NCBI RefSeq assembly: GCF_905475465.1
Contig: NC_062240.1
Location: forward strand, 1,937,001 to 2,001,000
Source of the DNA: Pieris napi
Lineage: Eukaryota > Arthropoda > Insecta > Lepidoptera > Pieridae
Direction of reading: 5' to 3'
Length of the DNA stretch: 64,000 nucleotides
The stretch's first letter is position 1. The number at the start of each line of letters is the position of its first letter. The position numbers and the translations under genes were made by a program. The notes under the pieces are model-generated. The model was not told the origin of the DNA. It worked only from the letters and a program-made list of their open reading frames with translations, and searched no databases. Below are positions 45,201-54,599 of the stretch, one piece after another.

Positions 45201-48052
45201 CACACAAATGCCGTACAGTAATAAATGACCTATATTGCTTCTGCAACTGTCGTCGAATTAAAAATTTGCACCGACTTCCGGCACCATCACTTTTGTACGG
45301 CACTAGGTTTTTCGACATTTATTTTTAATCATCTATACACTTATAACAAAGCCGTACATTAATAATTAGTCGAAATTCCCCCATTGTACCTGAGAAAGTC
45401 CATTCACTCACGTACTCACATGTACCGCTCAGAAATGACGGCATAGTGCTCAGAGCTATTTTCAGATATAGTAACAGCCTTCTAAGCGTAATTCAGGTTG
45501 GGTCATTTCACAGGTATTTTTTGTTCATGGGCTTGTGGTCTAATATAGATGTTATGTAAAGTGACAATAAAGTACCGCGAACATAACATTCCAGAATAGT
45601 TAGATTATATCATATTTAAAGTTTTGTAAAATTTTGTACTAGTGCCGCTGCTTCAAAAAATTAATTACGTGGCGTACGTTTAATTAATTGGTTGTACAAT
45701 TACAGCTTTATCTATTCCATTATTATTGATAATACAAGTTGGCAAATAACCGGTAAAAAGTGATTATAAAGTTTCCCCTGTCAAAACCAATGACATACAT
45801 ACATTCCTTAAACATTGTTACATTATTCCTTACATGTTATCCAAACATACATCCCTTAAACAAACTATTTTTTTACAGCAAGGACGTTCTCAATACCGCG
45901 CACCCCAAGAACAGTCCATAGACTATGACTACGAGGAACCTGCGCCCCGGCCGGCACCCAGGCCGTCACCGCAGCAGGCATACCGGGCGCCTGCACCCCA
46001 GCCCCAATACCGGCCAACACCAGCTCCCTACAGGCCAGCACCTTCACCCCAGCCTCAATACAGGCCGGCTCAACAATCTGCACCTACACCACCAAAGGTA
46101 TGATTAAAAAAAAAATTAAAGTGTACTGAAAGTTTTTTACGCCGGCTTTTTCTCTCGGCCTACACCCTCTGTCTATTTTGCCTTGATGTAGGAATGTCTA
46201 CCGATTCAAATTTAATGACGTGGAATAACGTGTATCTTATATTCCATAATAAACATATTTTATTTTATTAGGAGATATTAGAATAATCAGAATGTTTGTT
46301 TAGTTTTAGATAGAATCACTAAGATTTTTAAGAACTTTTCTATGTAATGTAAAATGCAAAGCAGAAGAAAGCAATCTTATCAAAACTGGCTTCGTTTGAG
46401 ACCTAAAAGTTGACAGTGCGTGTCAGGTACGGAAGGAATCACCTACTTGTTTATAGCAAAACAATATTAATGCAATATACTTTAATGTGTGTACCAATGC
46501 ACACAGGGTCACATCACGCCACTTTTTTTTAAATTTATTTATTTTTAAAAGGCACACTAACGAAACACTAACAAAATACATACACTTACAAAGAACATAC
46601 AAAAACACAATACATGTTCAATGACAGGTGACACAACTTTTAAACGGAAACATTACGATTATAAAAGGGAAAAGAAATAATACAATAAAAACAATAGGCA
46701 ATAAACTTGATTAAGAAACAAATTTAAGGTCAAATATGCATTTCAAATATTTTAGACCCGTAAAAGTATTGAAAAAAAAATCACCTGCCAAAATATAAAA
46801 CTTGGTAAACTAAGCTTTATTGTTTATTTTAGCCACAATTTTTCGCTGGTGCCTCACCAGTGCCATCCGGAGACAACTTCTTCAACCCTGAGCCCAAACA
46901 GCAATACCGACCTAAACAGGACTTCAGACCTGCACCCCAACCTCAGCAGTTCACACCAAGACACACCGAGGTCAGTACTCTCAATGCTAGAAAGCTCGCC
47001 GTAGTGCATTAAACTTTTCTTTATATTATACAATTTGTATTGGACGACTCATTGGTCTAGTGGTTAGTACCCCTGACTGCGAATCCATGGGTCCCGGGTT
47101 CGATCCCCGGCTGAGACGAACATCGATGTGATGAGCATATTTTGGTGTTGTGCTTAGGTCTTGGGTGTTTAAATATGTATTTATATGTCTATATATCTAT
47201 AATATGTATGTATATCCGTTGCCTAGTACCCATAACACAAGCTTCACCAGCTTAGCATGGGACTAGGTCAATTGGTCTTTAAAAAAAAAAATTGTTTTCA
47301 ACAAACAAATATACAGTATTTAAGTTTAAAAATTATTTCCCATTTCCCCGCTGTATTGCGATACTGATTCGTTGAGTGAGGAAAACACCAGCTCTGGGGT
47401 CACCGGTACTATCTACCAGGCGCTAACTTAAATCTTTAAGTAGCGCCTGTGCACTTGAACCCCACGGCCCAAGAGTTTCTACGCCAAAGGGAACAAAAAC
47501 AAAGTTGAAGGAAACACTTAGTTTTAGCCGTTTATTATTTTTCTATATAATTAAATCTTCTCAGCCATGTAGAGTGGTCATATAAATAAAAATATGTTTG
47601 TTAAAACCAAAGACTTAATATAATTATCATACACACTATTTTAGTTAAATTAATGAAAATAGATTTTAACATTTTTATCAAAAAAAATATTTTAAAGTAT
47701 AAAATCACACGCTTAAGCTAATATTGCATACAAGATACTATAGTCTATATGTATATCTCTTTGCAATAATAACAAATGTTAATTTATGTAATTATCTTAC
47801 AGTCGTATTTGTGTTTGTTGTAGTTTTATTTCGTTAGCATTAGTTTGGTCTGTATTTTTACTAATTTACTTATTCCAGGTTAATTACAACCAGGACTTCG
47901 CCCCAGCTGCTCCGCAACCCCGTTTCCAGCAGAACCAATACCAGCAGAGTCCAAGCAAGCCCTACTCCATGCTTGACCAGCTCCTTAAAGAATACGCCCT
48001 ACCCGAGGGCGGCTCTGCTGCCGTTCACGACATCACGTTCGGATCCTACTAG
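36269..48052 (+). CDS. RR-type cuticular protein, gene 2 (7 exons)
   Basis: Secreted RR-family cuticle protein, expected to bind chitin. Exons 36269-36289, 41135-41259, 41756-41879, 42739-42861, 45879-46097, 46833-46970 and 47879-48052 join into 307 aa with consistent phases and GT-AG borders. Residues 1-19 are the signal peptide (MTTVVRL plus VILALCACAQAQ). The RR-1-like domain covers about residues 51-107: DGSYTYGYEGGDGSF, GKYGYKDDTGK, then EYGANKYGFQPSGEG, leading into VAPPTLVDE. The tail is Pro/Gln/Tyr-rich, with RPAPRPSPQQ and PQPQYRP repeats, and the protein ends in an ordinary-composition block MLDQLLKEYALPEGG...HDITFGSY. The downstream motif GITVAPPT resembles GIMVPPPT in gene 1, so the two are probably paralogues. 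There is no mature cysteine. Intron 4 is 3 kb long because of transposon insertions. Confidence 0.93.
37990..38310 (-). mobile_element. RTE-like LINE C-terminal remnant
   Basis: The minus strand encodes KRTRGLPPTWWPDDIVKL, close to the GRPPTRWSDDLVK motif common after the RT of RTE-like insect LINEs. In intron 1 of gene 2. Confidence 0.55.
38808..38950 (+). mobile_element. LINE 3' UTR fragment
   Basis: TAGGGTTGCCTGGAAGAGGT, CGCTTGTTAGCGATAAGGCC and AATGAAACGAAGTGTAAATT match the reverse of 12230-12395. In intron 1 of gene 2. Confidence 0.55.
40487..40832 (-). mobile_element. Helitron-like non-autonomous element
   Basis: Same family as 16606: plus-strand CTAGCTGACCCGGCAAACGT to GACACGAGAATTTTATATATTAGA. 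In intron 1 of gene 2, 300 bp before exon 2. The base before its 5' TC is G, not A. Confidence 0.65.
41135..41259 (+). CDS. Gene 2 exon 2
   Basis: Acceptor GATTTCAG, donor GTATGT. It encodes the signal-peptide core, the acidic/basic spacer and PPPPVAILKQIN. It ends in phase 2, inside Arg49, just before the RR domain. Confidence 0.92.
41756..41879 (+). CDS. Gene 2 exon 3 (first half of RR domain)
   Basis: Acceptor ATATTTCAG, donor GTAATA. It encodes HNEDGSYTYGYEGGDGSF through YGYKDDTGK, the aromatic core of the RR domain, ending in phase 0. Confidence 0.93.
41880..42738. other. Intron 3 of gene 2
   Basis: Holds a GC-richer block at 41920-42290 with several overlapping minus-strand frames (GAGCCGGCCTGGCTGCC and AACGGGGCCCGGTGGGAGAC nearby). 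No domain was recognised; probably a transposon remnant. TATTTCCGGAGTAG occurs both at 42104 and at 42613. Confidence 0.45.
42739..42861 (+). CDS. Gene 2 exon 4 (end of RR domain)
   Basis: Acceptor TTTTTCAG, donor GTATAA. It encodes LRVIEYGANKYGFQPSGEG and continues through APPTLVDESKAQEGPNKQQ. The internal GGTGAGGG looks like a donor but the frame reads through it. Confidence 0.9.
42892..43200 (+). mobile_element. tRNA-derived SINE in intron 4 of gene 2
   Basis: Full-length copy: GTTGGCCTAGTGGCTTCAGC, B-box GGTTCGATCCCC, the body, then GTTGTAGCGCCACTGC and a T-rich tail. It starts 30 bp past the donor and abuts the long-TIR element. Confidence 0.85.
43921..44501. mobile_element. Palindromic MITE nested in the long-TIR element
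   Basis: Ends CAGGGCGTCCCAAAGTTATG / CATAACTTTGGGACGCCCTG type, flanked by TA (43919-43920 and 44502-44503). The arms are about 240 bp each with a loop near 44166-44265, so nearly the whole element folds on itself. TA duplication suggests a Tc1/mariner-like mobiliser; this is inference. Confidence 0.75.
44559..44589. repeat. Perfect 13-bp hairpin
   Basis: ATAAGGCTGTAAA, a 5-nt loop TATAC, then its exact complement. It lies 56 bp outside the nested MITE, inside the long-TIR element. Confidence 0.7.
45879..46097 (+). CDS. Gene 2 exon 5 (Pro/Gln/Tyr-rich)
   Basis: Acceptor TTTTTTACAG, donor GTATGA, 73 codons in phase 0. It has PAPRPAPRP and PQPQYRP repeats and an acidic DYDYEE patch. It is GC-richer than its surroundings. 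Confidence 0.92.
46384..46450 (+). mobile_element. Short SINE remnant
   Basis: AAACTGGCTTCG..GAGACCTAAAAGTTGACAGTGCGTGTCAGG..CACCTACTTG is a decayed SINE body in intron 5 of gene 2. Confidence 0.45.
46833..46970 (+). CDS. Gene 2 exon 6
   Basis: Acceptor TATTTTAG, donor GTCAGT, 46 codons in phase 0. It starts PQFFAGASPVPSGDNFF and continues Gln/Pro/Arg-rich. It has no long independent open frame and was found from its splice sites and composition. Confidence 0.88.
47044..47278 (+). mobile_element. Second tRNA-derived SINE family
   Basis: Head TTGGTCTAGTGGTTAGTACC and GGGTTCGATCCCCGGCTGAG (A and B boxes), then a body ending GCTTAGCATGGGACTAGGTC. The cloverleaf is not intact and there is a long body, so it is a SINE rather than a tRNA gene. 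It lies in intron 6 of gene 2. Confidence 0.7.
47290..47525 (-). mobile_element. RLE-type LINE 3' end fragment, family 2
   Basis: CGCTGTATTGCGATACTGAT, GGGGTCACCGGTACTATC, then GAACCCCACGGCCCAAGAGT. The last phrase resembles GACCCCACGGACCAAGGGTC of the RLE-type LINE at 20456-22125. Intron 6 of gene 2. Confidence 0.65.
47879..48052 (+). CDS. Gene 2 exon 7 (C-terminus)
   Basis: Acceptor TTATTCCAG; 57 codons plus TAG at 48050-48052. It encodes VNYNQDFAPAAPQPRF, then a less repetitive end (SMLDQLLKEYALPEGG, ...TFGSY). Such a conserved-looking tail is common in long CPR proteins. Confidence 0.9.
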   Translation, partial: VNYNQDFAPAAPQPRFQQNQYQQSPSKPYSMLDQLLKEYALPEGGSAAVHDITFGSY

Positions 48053-48080
48053 ATATAAACAAATTTGTATATAGTTCGTA

Positions 48081-48086
48081 ATTAAA
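48081..48086 (+). terminator. Probable poly(A) signal of gene 2
   Basis: ATTAAA, the commonest variant signal, lies 29 bp after the stop. It is followed about 40 bp later by a T-rich and (GT)n stretch (48108-48134) of the kind that acts as a downstream element. Confidence 0.5.
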
Positions 48087-48611
48087 TCAAATTTAGTTCC
48101 CGTTCTTGTGTTATTTTATTTACTGTGTGTGTGTATAAAAGTTTAATACAGTATTATTATTATAGGATAAATATTTCTGTGCTCAGAGATAAGTTCTTTC
48201 ATTCATATATGAAGTGTTTCATATTTTAATAGTGCCTTCAAGATTTCTTAATTATTTAATTGCTTGTCCTGTAAAGTTATGAAATTGCATTTATGATATT
48301 CTGACCTATGGCCACAGATTTATATTACAATCATTTTTCATGAAAACTTAGCTAAAACAAACACATTAAACGGAAAGAATGTCTGTATATAAGGGTAGTT
48401 CGTATGTTAATCAAAACACTCTTTATTTTGTCCATGAATGTCTGAAGTTAGATAAAAAATGAGTCTACAAATATCGATTTTATTTAATCATATTTTTAGT
48501 TCACATATTATTATTAATCTACTGTACTTTCGATAGAGATTCTTAAGTTAATTCACCAAAAATCGATCTTAGCACCAATTAGCTCATATAATTTAAAGAT
48601 TCAGTTAAAAC

Positions 48612-49086
48612 CCAAACTCAAAATATCTTTATTCATATAGGTAAACAAGTACACTTATGAACGTCAAAAAGAAGTTAAATTAATTGTAAATTTACATTTA
48701 CTATACCAGTTCGCAAGTCAAGGGCGTAGAGCGGGTAAGAAGAACTGGCAAGAAACTTTCCGCTACTCTTTTTAATCGCCAAGTATTGAGTCATACAAAT
48801 TCTTTGAACTGGAGCAAATCAATCCCTCAATCATCAAATCAATTAATTTACGTTTGACGAGGGCTTTGAATTTATTTAGTGATAGATCTCTTGGGAGTTT
48901 GTTGTAATATAAGGAGTAGTTTATCTTCTGGAGCCTGGTTGGTCGTACACTCAAATTAGTTCTATTTCGCGTATTACACTGGTGAACGTCACCATTTGTT
49001 TTAAAATCTTTTATATTTTTTTGTACATACAACAAGGCTTCAAGAATATAAACGCCTTTTGCCTTACAAACTATTATAACATTCAC
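48612..49086 (-). mobile_element. LINE 3' end (same family as 4670)
   Basis: Reverse copy. The open frame at 49086-48772 reads YILEALLYVQKNIKDFKTNG and VRPTRLQKINYSLYYNKLP, colinear with 4850-5150 but with internal deletions. It lies downstream of gene 2. Confidence 0.8.
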
Positions 49087-49469
49087 TTCCAGTAATGGAT
49101 GTCAATGGATTCTTAGATAGTCAAACTATCCACATATAAACTAATAAAACACATAAAAATTATGCCAGCCGAATTGGATTTCGATTATACAGAGGCCTTG
49201 CAACATATTTTGCCATGACTGAAGTAACAAAAACTTACACAGATACAGTGCCTGCTTATAACAACTCTCAGCCACTCTCAGTTTGATTAGATGAAATAAG
49301 ACTACTTTTTCGTGAATGTTTTAAACATGCACCATGTACCACTGAATAATTGTAATCTAGATACCCACAACAGGGCGCCTAGTGTGGGGACTAGCGTTAT
49401 ATCAATTTTGTCACAATCATATTTGTGTCATAAATAAAGTTTTATTTATTTAAATACATCTAAAGACTA

Positions 49470-49730
49470 AACGAAAAAACTTATGCAGAACATTAAACAA
49501 CGGAATTTTGCGTTTCTAGGCCACGTATTGGCTTATTAATTATAATGGGTGAAATCCAGGGTAAACAGCGTATTGGTAGATGATAAAAATCATGGCTTCG
49601 CAATGTTAGGGAGTGGACGGGTATTGCCACTGCAGAAGAGTTGCAGCATCTGGCACAGGACAAAACACGTCAACCTCCAGTAATGGAGAGACATCAAAAA
49701 AAGAATAAAAAGGACATAATAGTCCTTTAT
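49470..49730 (+). mobile_element. RTE-like LINE C-terminal remnant
   Basis: Across frames it reads NFAFLGHV, then REWTGI-like sequence, then ATAEELQHLAQDKT, then an A-rich end. WxxxREWTG followed by an AQD motif near the C-terminus is seen in RTE-like elements. The fragment is heavily frameshifted. Confidence 0.5.
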
Positions 49731-51835
49731 ATTTCTAATAATTGCATTTTTAATAAATGCAATTATTGGAAATATAAAGTTAAAAAAATTATAACTTTAT
49801 CAATGTCATGTTTCATATTTTACATGTTAACTATTATATGATTACAACACGCTACTATACATTGTTATATTTATCCGAGGTCGTGGGATTAATTCCCAGG
49901 GATTCAGACTGTAACAATATATGCCTCTTACTTGACACGTATGTACTCAAAGAATTGAGTAATAGTCGATTTATGTACTTAGCATATAACATACTAGTTG
50001 ATATTCTTCGTAGCTTCGTAAACGGACTGCGACGCCTATCGTATTGGGTCTCGTGCCAGTATACTGCTGGCTGGATATTTAGTTTTATACATACTTTAGA
50101 GATGTGTTAAACTAAAAAAAAAACTTTTGAATATGTAGTATTTTAATGATGAATCTTTTGAAATCGGTTCCATAGTTTTTGAGTTTATTTGCTACAAACA
50201 TACAGCAATACTAATCATTATGTAATACATAAAATTCTTGTATCACAATGTTCGTTCTCATACTCCTCCGAAACGGTTCTACCTATTCTTATGAAATTTT
50301 TTATGCATATTCATTAAGTCTGAGAATCGGTTACTATATATTTTTCAACCCCATAAATTATAAGGGGTGTTCACCCCAATTTTTTTATGATACAACATAC
50401 AAAAATACATACGTAATTTTCATCCCTCTATGATCAATACCTATTTTTAATTGTAGATTGATGTTTATTGAACTAAAAAATTGTTTCCTAGAAATAATAT
50501 ACATGGCAAAACAAACGTTTGGCGGGTCAGCTAGTAATAGTATAGATTTTAATTTATTATTATATATTCTGGTAAATTTACTGCCAATCAGATAATAAGT
50601 AAAATGATTTTGCGTATGCCTGAAATGGTTGATGTTAAGTGCAAACCATCTTGTCATTCGAACAAAGACTTACAATTGTACTTATAGTACGGGAGGTAGC
50701 AACCTTTGAAAAGAAAGAATTTTAGGTCAGCTGATTGATACGTCTTCCTTCTTGCACTTTCGGTTAGAGTCTGGGCAATCTGGCTGGCGGTAGCGGTTGC
50801 GTTCATTAGTGCGCATCCTATCTGTCCGGTAATAATCCTGGATTTTAAAAGCATTTTAAGAAGCGTAATTTTTAATTTTTCGTTTTTAAATAAGTCTACC
50901 TGACATACTTTTTTTATTGCCAGACATTTTTCACATTGATAACTATGTGCCAGACGCGATTTTAAGTTTTTTTTTATAAAAATTTCAAAGTATTTTAGAA
51001 TGTCTGTAATTTTAATATTATGTTATTTAAATATAAGAAAAACTAAAAATGAATTTGCCAGACATTAATTCGATTGTTAAGTCTTGAATTAAAATGAAAA
51101 AGTATGGCAGTATGATGAAGCATTGCATTTTTTTATTTTTTTTTATTAACTTCACTAGATTTAACATTCTTAGATGCCGAGCAAAATATTATGCCTCCGA
51201 AGGTTGTTATGCAATTATCATAGGAAACCGTATTGATCTTCACACAGTATTTTATCAGGAGGTCTTGAGTTTGATAACCAACGAAACAATACCTAAGGTA
51301 TGATAATAGATAAGCGTTTGAAAATTATTTATGTAAAAAAAGAAGCTAGTTGTTTATATGTAATAATAAATGAAAGTTTTATTTATTTTAAATCTTTACT
51401 AAAATGTAGTTCGTTATCGTACTATATCATCGTGAAAGTTATTCTATTAATAGGGTTAGCAAGATTTTATAAAACATTTTTCGATATATTTTTCCATTGT
51501 TAAGTTTTCGCGAATAATATGTAAAACCTACACCATCTATTGATAACGCAGTTTGAACAATCGTAAAATATTATCAGTTTCCTCTTTTGTCTATTAAAAT
51601 TTTTCCCATAAAGATGGCATTCGTGTGAGATTTTACGCTGCGATGTGTCACATAATAGGCTTTATGGAGGAAACAAAGTCGTTATAACATATCAGATAAC
51701 ATTACAGACAATAGGTTTTTAAGCCCTAATCTAAACTGTCACAAATTTGATTTCTGAAAATTAAAAATGATCTAATTTTGTTCCTTATTCCGTCATAACC
51801 GACTTTTTTTTTAAATTGTATTTTTTTTTGTAGCA
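49731..51835. other. Intergenic between genes 2 and 3
   Basis: Apart from the Helitron-like copy, AT-rich. The stretch 50690-50860 (GGTCAGCTGATTGATACGTC, GGCAATCTGGCTGGCGGTAG) is more complex than its flanks and may be an unclassified repeat. TGCCAGAC occurs three times at 50920-51065. Confidence 0.4.
50226..50534 (+). mobile_element. Helitron-like element, 5'-damaged
   Basis: Same family: ATAAAATTCTTGTATCACAA to AACGTTTGGCGGGTCAGCTAG followed by T. The first few bases are lost. Confidence 0.6.
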
Positions 51836-52055
51836 GCAGTGTTGGCCTAGTGATTTTCAAGTGCGACTCTCAACACTGGGGTCGTAGGTTTGATCCCGGC
51901 TTTACACCAATGGACTTTTTGTCTATGTGCGCTTTTAACACTCGCTTGTATCGGGAAACATCGTGAGGAAACCGGCATCTTTTACTCAAAAAGTCAACGG
52001 TGTGTAAGGCACAGATGGTTGAACACATTCCAGTTAGAAATGATCAAGGAAAAGA
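51836..52055 (+). mobile_element. tRNA-derived SINE, decayed
   Basis: GCAGTGTTGGCCTAGTGATT, GGTCGTAGGTTTGATCCCGG and a shortened body with small deletions. Confidence 0.75.
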
Positions 52056-52599
52056 TAGTACCGCTATATATGGTATATGATATGTAAATTTTTTGTATTT
52101 AAAAAAATTCGGTTCTCGAAGGTCCTAGAATATTGATCTATTTCTCTTACCTCGGCAAATATATTTACATTATTAAATCGTAGGCACTCTATATCGTAAT
52201 ACATTGTTAATAAACAAATAGATATGATTGACCTAGATAGATAAAGCAATGCAACATGCGTGGGATAGACGATTTTATGACATATCGCCTCGCTTTTAAA
52301 CAATGGATGCGACCGTTTTTATTGCGATACGTTACGATTATGTTACGACAGAAGTCTAGTTTGTTTTTGTCTAGTTCTTAAATTATATAATTAATTATAT
52401 CAATGCAAGCGTTTGAGTTTTTAAGTGCCTTTATACTTTTGCTTTTTACAATTGCGTGTTGACAAAAATAATGGTGTCTTATGCTCGAAAGGAAAATAAA
52501 ATATGAAATAATTAGAAATAATGTATTAAAAAAACTTAATGTTAACTTATTTACAAATGGTAAACTATCGAGTATTAATTATATATTGTTTTTTAAATA

Positions 52600-54528
52600 C
52601 TATTTTTGTTTGCTGTCGCTGGATCCTTCTTCTCCGAGTATTTGTATATTTCTCACCTGTTTCCGGCCTGGTGCAGCCGTGGTCAACTCTGTGGACGGCG
52701 CCGGAGTTGGCATGTAGTCGGGGCTAATGGCTAATATCAACATTTTCAACAGCAGCGCTTCTCTTACTTCAACGGGAAGGTATTCTGAATCATCAATATT
52801 ATTCGAAGCTGAGCTCACTGAATCATAGGGCCTGTACCTTCGCCTAGGTACGTATCTTTGACTTTCATACTGGTTGTCGTAACTGTAATCCTGCCTGTAT
52901 TGGTCGTAATCATATCTATCATCGTCATACCGTCTTTGATAATCTTGGTTGTACTGGACGTTATGGTAAGGCTTCGGCATCAACTGATCCATTATCGCTT
53001 GCAGACGATTCTGGCGCAGCATCAGAATATGAAGCAAGCGTCTAAAGTCCCTGGTACTTACAGGAGCTGTGATGGAACTCATGTCGTCATATGGATCATA
53101 TCTTTGAACTGGCTGTGGTCGATAGTTGACAAAACGCGCTTGGTATCCAGGAATCGGCACCCCCCTGTCGTCAACAGGTATGGGGATTAATCGTACCGGC
53201 CTTCCATCATATTGTACTGTTGCTGGATCATGCGCAGTTGCTTTTGATTGAGGCGTATCTTTCACATTATGAGGCTCCAATACTTTGTCCTCATATTCAT
53301 ATTGGAGAAAGGGCCGCGTGTTGCCTATAGGGATTGGGGCTCCGGGGTTGTCTCTTAAATATTGATCAGTTCTGAAATGAACCGCTGCAGGTCGTCTATA
53401 TATTGGCTGATCATACTGCGTATATTGATTGGTAGCTTCATGGTGATCTCTAGGTCCTCCAATACGCACTACGGGTCCAGCGTTTGTTGTTACCACATTT
53501 TGCTGTTCAAATACCCTGCCTGTACTTGATTCTATTGTAGTTTCCTGATCTTGTAGTTGGACTTCTTGATACGGATTTGGTGCTTGTTGACGAGGAGATA
53601 TTATTGAATGTAAAGAATGGTATCTTGATCGAGGCGTCGTCGTAGTAAATAAGGGGCGAATGGTTCCGTGAGATGAATGACCACCATAAACATCAGTTGA
53701 ATCATCGCCCATAGATTGCTGCAGACTTACCATGTGATGATTGTGGCTAGTTCCTGATAGCTGTCGACGTATTGCGTTAGATTTAGTATCTTTTTCCTTT
53801 TCAGTCACTTCTTCGTAAACTGGTTTTAATGTATGTGGTGGGTTCGTTGTAGTCGATTTTGGAATAAGATCATCTGATGAAGCTGATATAGGATTTAATA
53901 TCTGAGTTCGGTGTTTCATAATATCTTCTTTAGGTTTATAAATATGTAATATATTAGCTGTAGTTTCTTCATGTTTAATTTTTTCCGTCGTTGGATCTAG
54001 CATAGGTGGTGGTCTAGCAGATGTTACAGGCCTTCTTCTCGGTATTGGTTGGATCACCGTCCCTCTTGTTGTTGCACTACTCCGAGTGGGATAAACAAGA
54101 GTTGCCAAGGGCCGTCGAGTAGTTGATGAAACAGTTTTATTCACTCTCACTATCATGGGTGGTGTACTTGTTGTTGTGGTTGTTGATACGGGAATCGGTG
54201 TACTTTCTCCATTAGAAGTATATGTTACACGTTTTATTTCACCATCATCAGAAATATAACCGAACGTACCTTTGACATTCCCTAACACGTCCCTGCTTTC
54301 AATTTTAAACGTGCCATCATTTGCTTCGTAACCAATTGTATAGGATCCATCTTCGTTAAGACGGCGTATTTGTTTCACTATTTCCACTTTAGTAGGGTCT
54401 CCCGTTTCACTGGCCTTGAGGATTTCTTTTGTTGAGTTAGATGGGGACTCAATATTAGTATCATTTTTACTGTCCACGGGTAATGCAATACTTGTTGTTA
54501 TACAAGTAAGTAATATGAGGAGAATCAT
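52600..54528 (-). CDS. Long RR-type cuticular protein, gene 3 (single exon)
   Basis: Secreted RR-family protein of 642 aa read without any intron, unlike its neighbours. Start: the frame is open to 54582, but that ATG lies only about 9 bp from the TATA box, upstream of the expected transcription start. The ATG at 54528 opens a clean signal peptide (MILLILLTCITTSIA, cut before LPVD). The RR domain is at about residues 58-107: NEDGSYTIGYEANDGTF, KGTFGYISDDGEIKRVTY. It lacks the usual GFxP ending and passes straight into a Thr/Pro tail (PVSTTTTTSTPP). The middle is Pro/Arg/Thr/His-rich. Residues about 540-595 are Tyr/Asp/Arg-rich (RYDDDRYDYDQY), and the end (REALLLKMLILAISPDYMP) is hydrophobic and non-repetitive. 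No mature cysteine was seen. A TTTATT at 52318-52323 (AATAAA on this strand) may be the poly(A) signal. It converges on gene 2. Confidence 0.9.
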   Translation of the reverse strand: MILLILLTCITTSIALPVDSKNDTNIESPSNSTKEILKASETGDPTKVEIVKQIRRLNEDGSYTIGYEANDGTFKIESRDVLGNVKGTFGYISDDGEIKRVTYTSNGESTPIPVSTTTTTSTPPMIVRVNKTVSSTTRRPLATLVYPTRSSATTRGTVIQPIPRRRPVTSARPPPMLDPTTEKIKHEETTANILHIYKPKEDIMKHRTQILNPISASSDDLIPKSTTTNPPHTLKPVYEEVTEKEKDTKSNAIRRQLSGTSHNHHMVSLQQSMGDDSTDVYGGHSSHGTIRPLFTTTTPRSRYHSLHSIISPRQQAPNPYQEVQLQDQETTIESSTGRVFEQQNVVTTNAGPVVRIGGPRDHHEATNQYTQYDQPIYRRPAAVHFRTDQYLRDNPGAPIPIGNTRPFLQYEYEDKVLEPHNVKDTPQSKATAHDPATVQYDGRPVRLIPIPVDDRGVPIPGYQARFVNYRPQPVQRYDPYDDMSSITAPVSTRDFRRLLHILMLRQNRLQAIMDQLMPKPYHNVQYNQDYQRRYDDDRYDYDQYRQDYSYDNQYESQRYVPRRRYRPYDSVSSASNNIDDSEYLPVEVREALLLKMLILAISPDYMPTPAPSTELTTAAPGRKQVRNIQILGEEGSSDSKQK

Positions 54529-54590
54529 CTCGATACAGCGATGGCAGCCACATGACGGCTCTACGGCGTCGGCCGCGAGCAATACTCCCC

Positions 54591-54598
54591 TATTTATA
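54591..54598 (-). promoter_or_regulatory. TATA box of gene 3
   Basis: TATAAATA on the minus strand (TATTTATA on plus), 63 bp upstream of the chosen ATG at 54528. It implies a start near 54562 and rules out the in-frame ATG at 54582. Confidence 0.65.
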
Positions 54599-54599
54599 A

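Larger units (their letters stand above)
43218..45540. mobile_element. Long-TIR (foldback-like) non-autonomous element with paired 8-mer array
   Basis: About 422-bp inverted arms (43218-43639 and 45119-45540) start GACCACAAGCCCATG and are flanked by TA on both sides, the likely target duplication. Between and within the arms lie fourteen exact GCCGTACA or TGTACGGC motifs plus degenerate ones, mostly as facing pairs starting 57 bp apart, in diverged tandem units of about 141 bp. A second palindromic element interrupts it (43921-44501). No transposase frame was found. It occupies most of intron 4 of gene 2. The superfamily is unresolved. Confidence 0.8.

Noticed and set aside
47044..47120. Possible tRNA gene
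   Set aside because: A- and B-box-like sequences are present but the cloverleaf is imperfect and a long SINE body follows.
49808..50110. 100-codon frame between genes 2 and 3
   Set aside because: Low-complexity AT-driven translation without recognisable features or splice context.
50226..50657. Minus-strand frame 50657-50385
   Set aside because: Crosses the Helitron-like element and has no protein-like features.
54529..54582. Upstream in-frame ATG of gene 3 giving 18 extra residues
   Set aside because: It is about 9 bp from the TATA box, upstream of the expected transcription start, and adds a Cys-rich stretch before an otherwise clean signal peptide.
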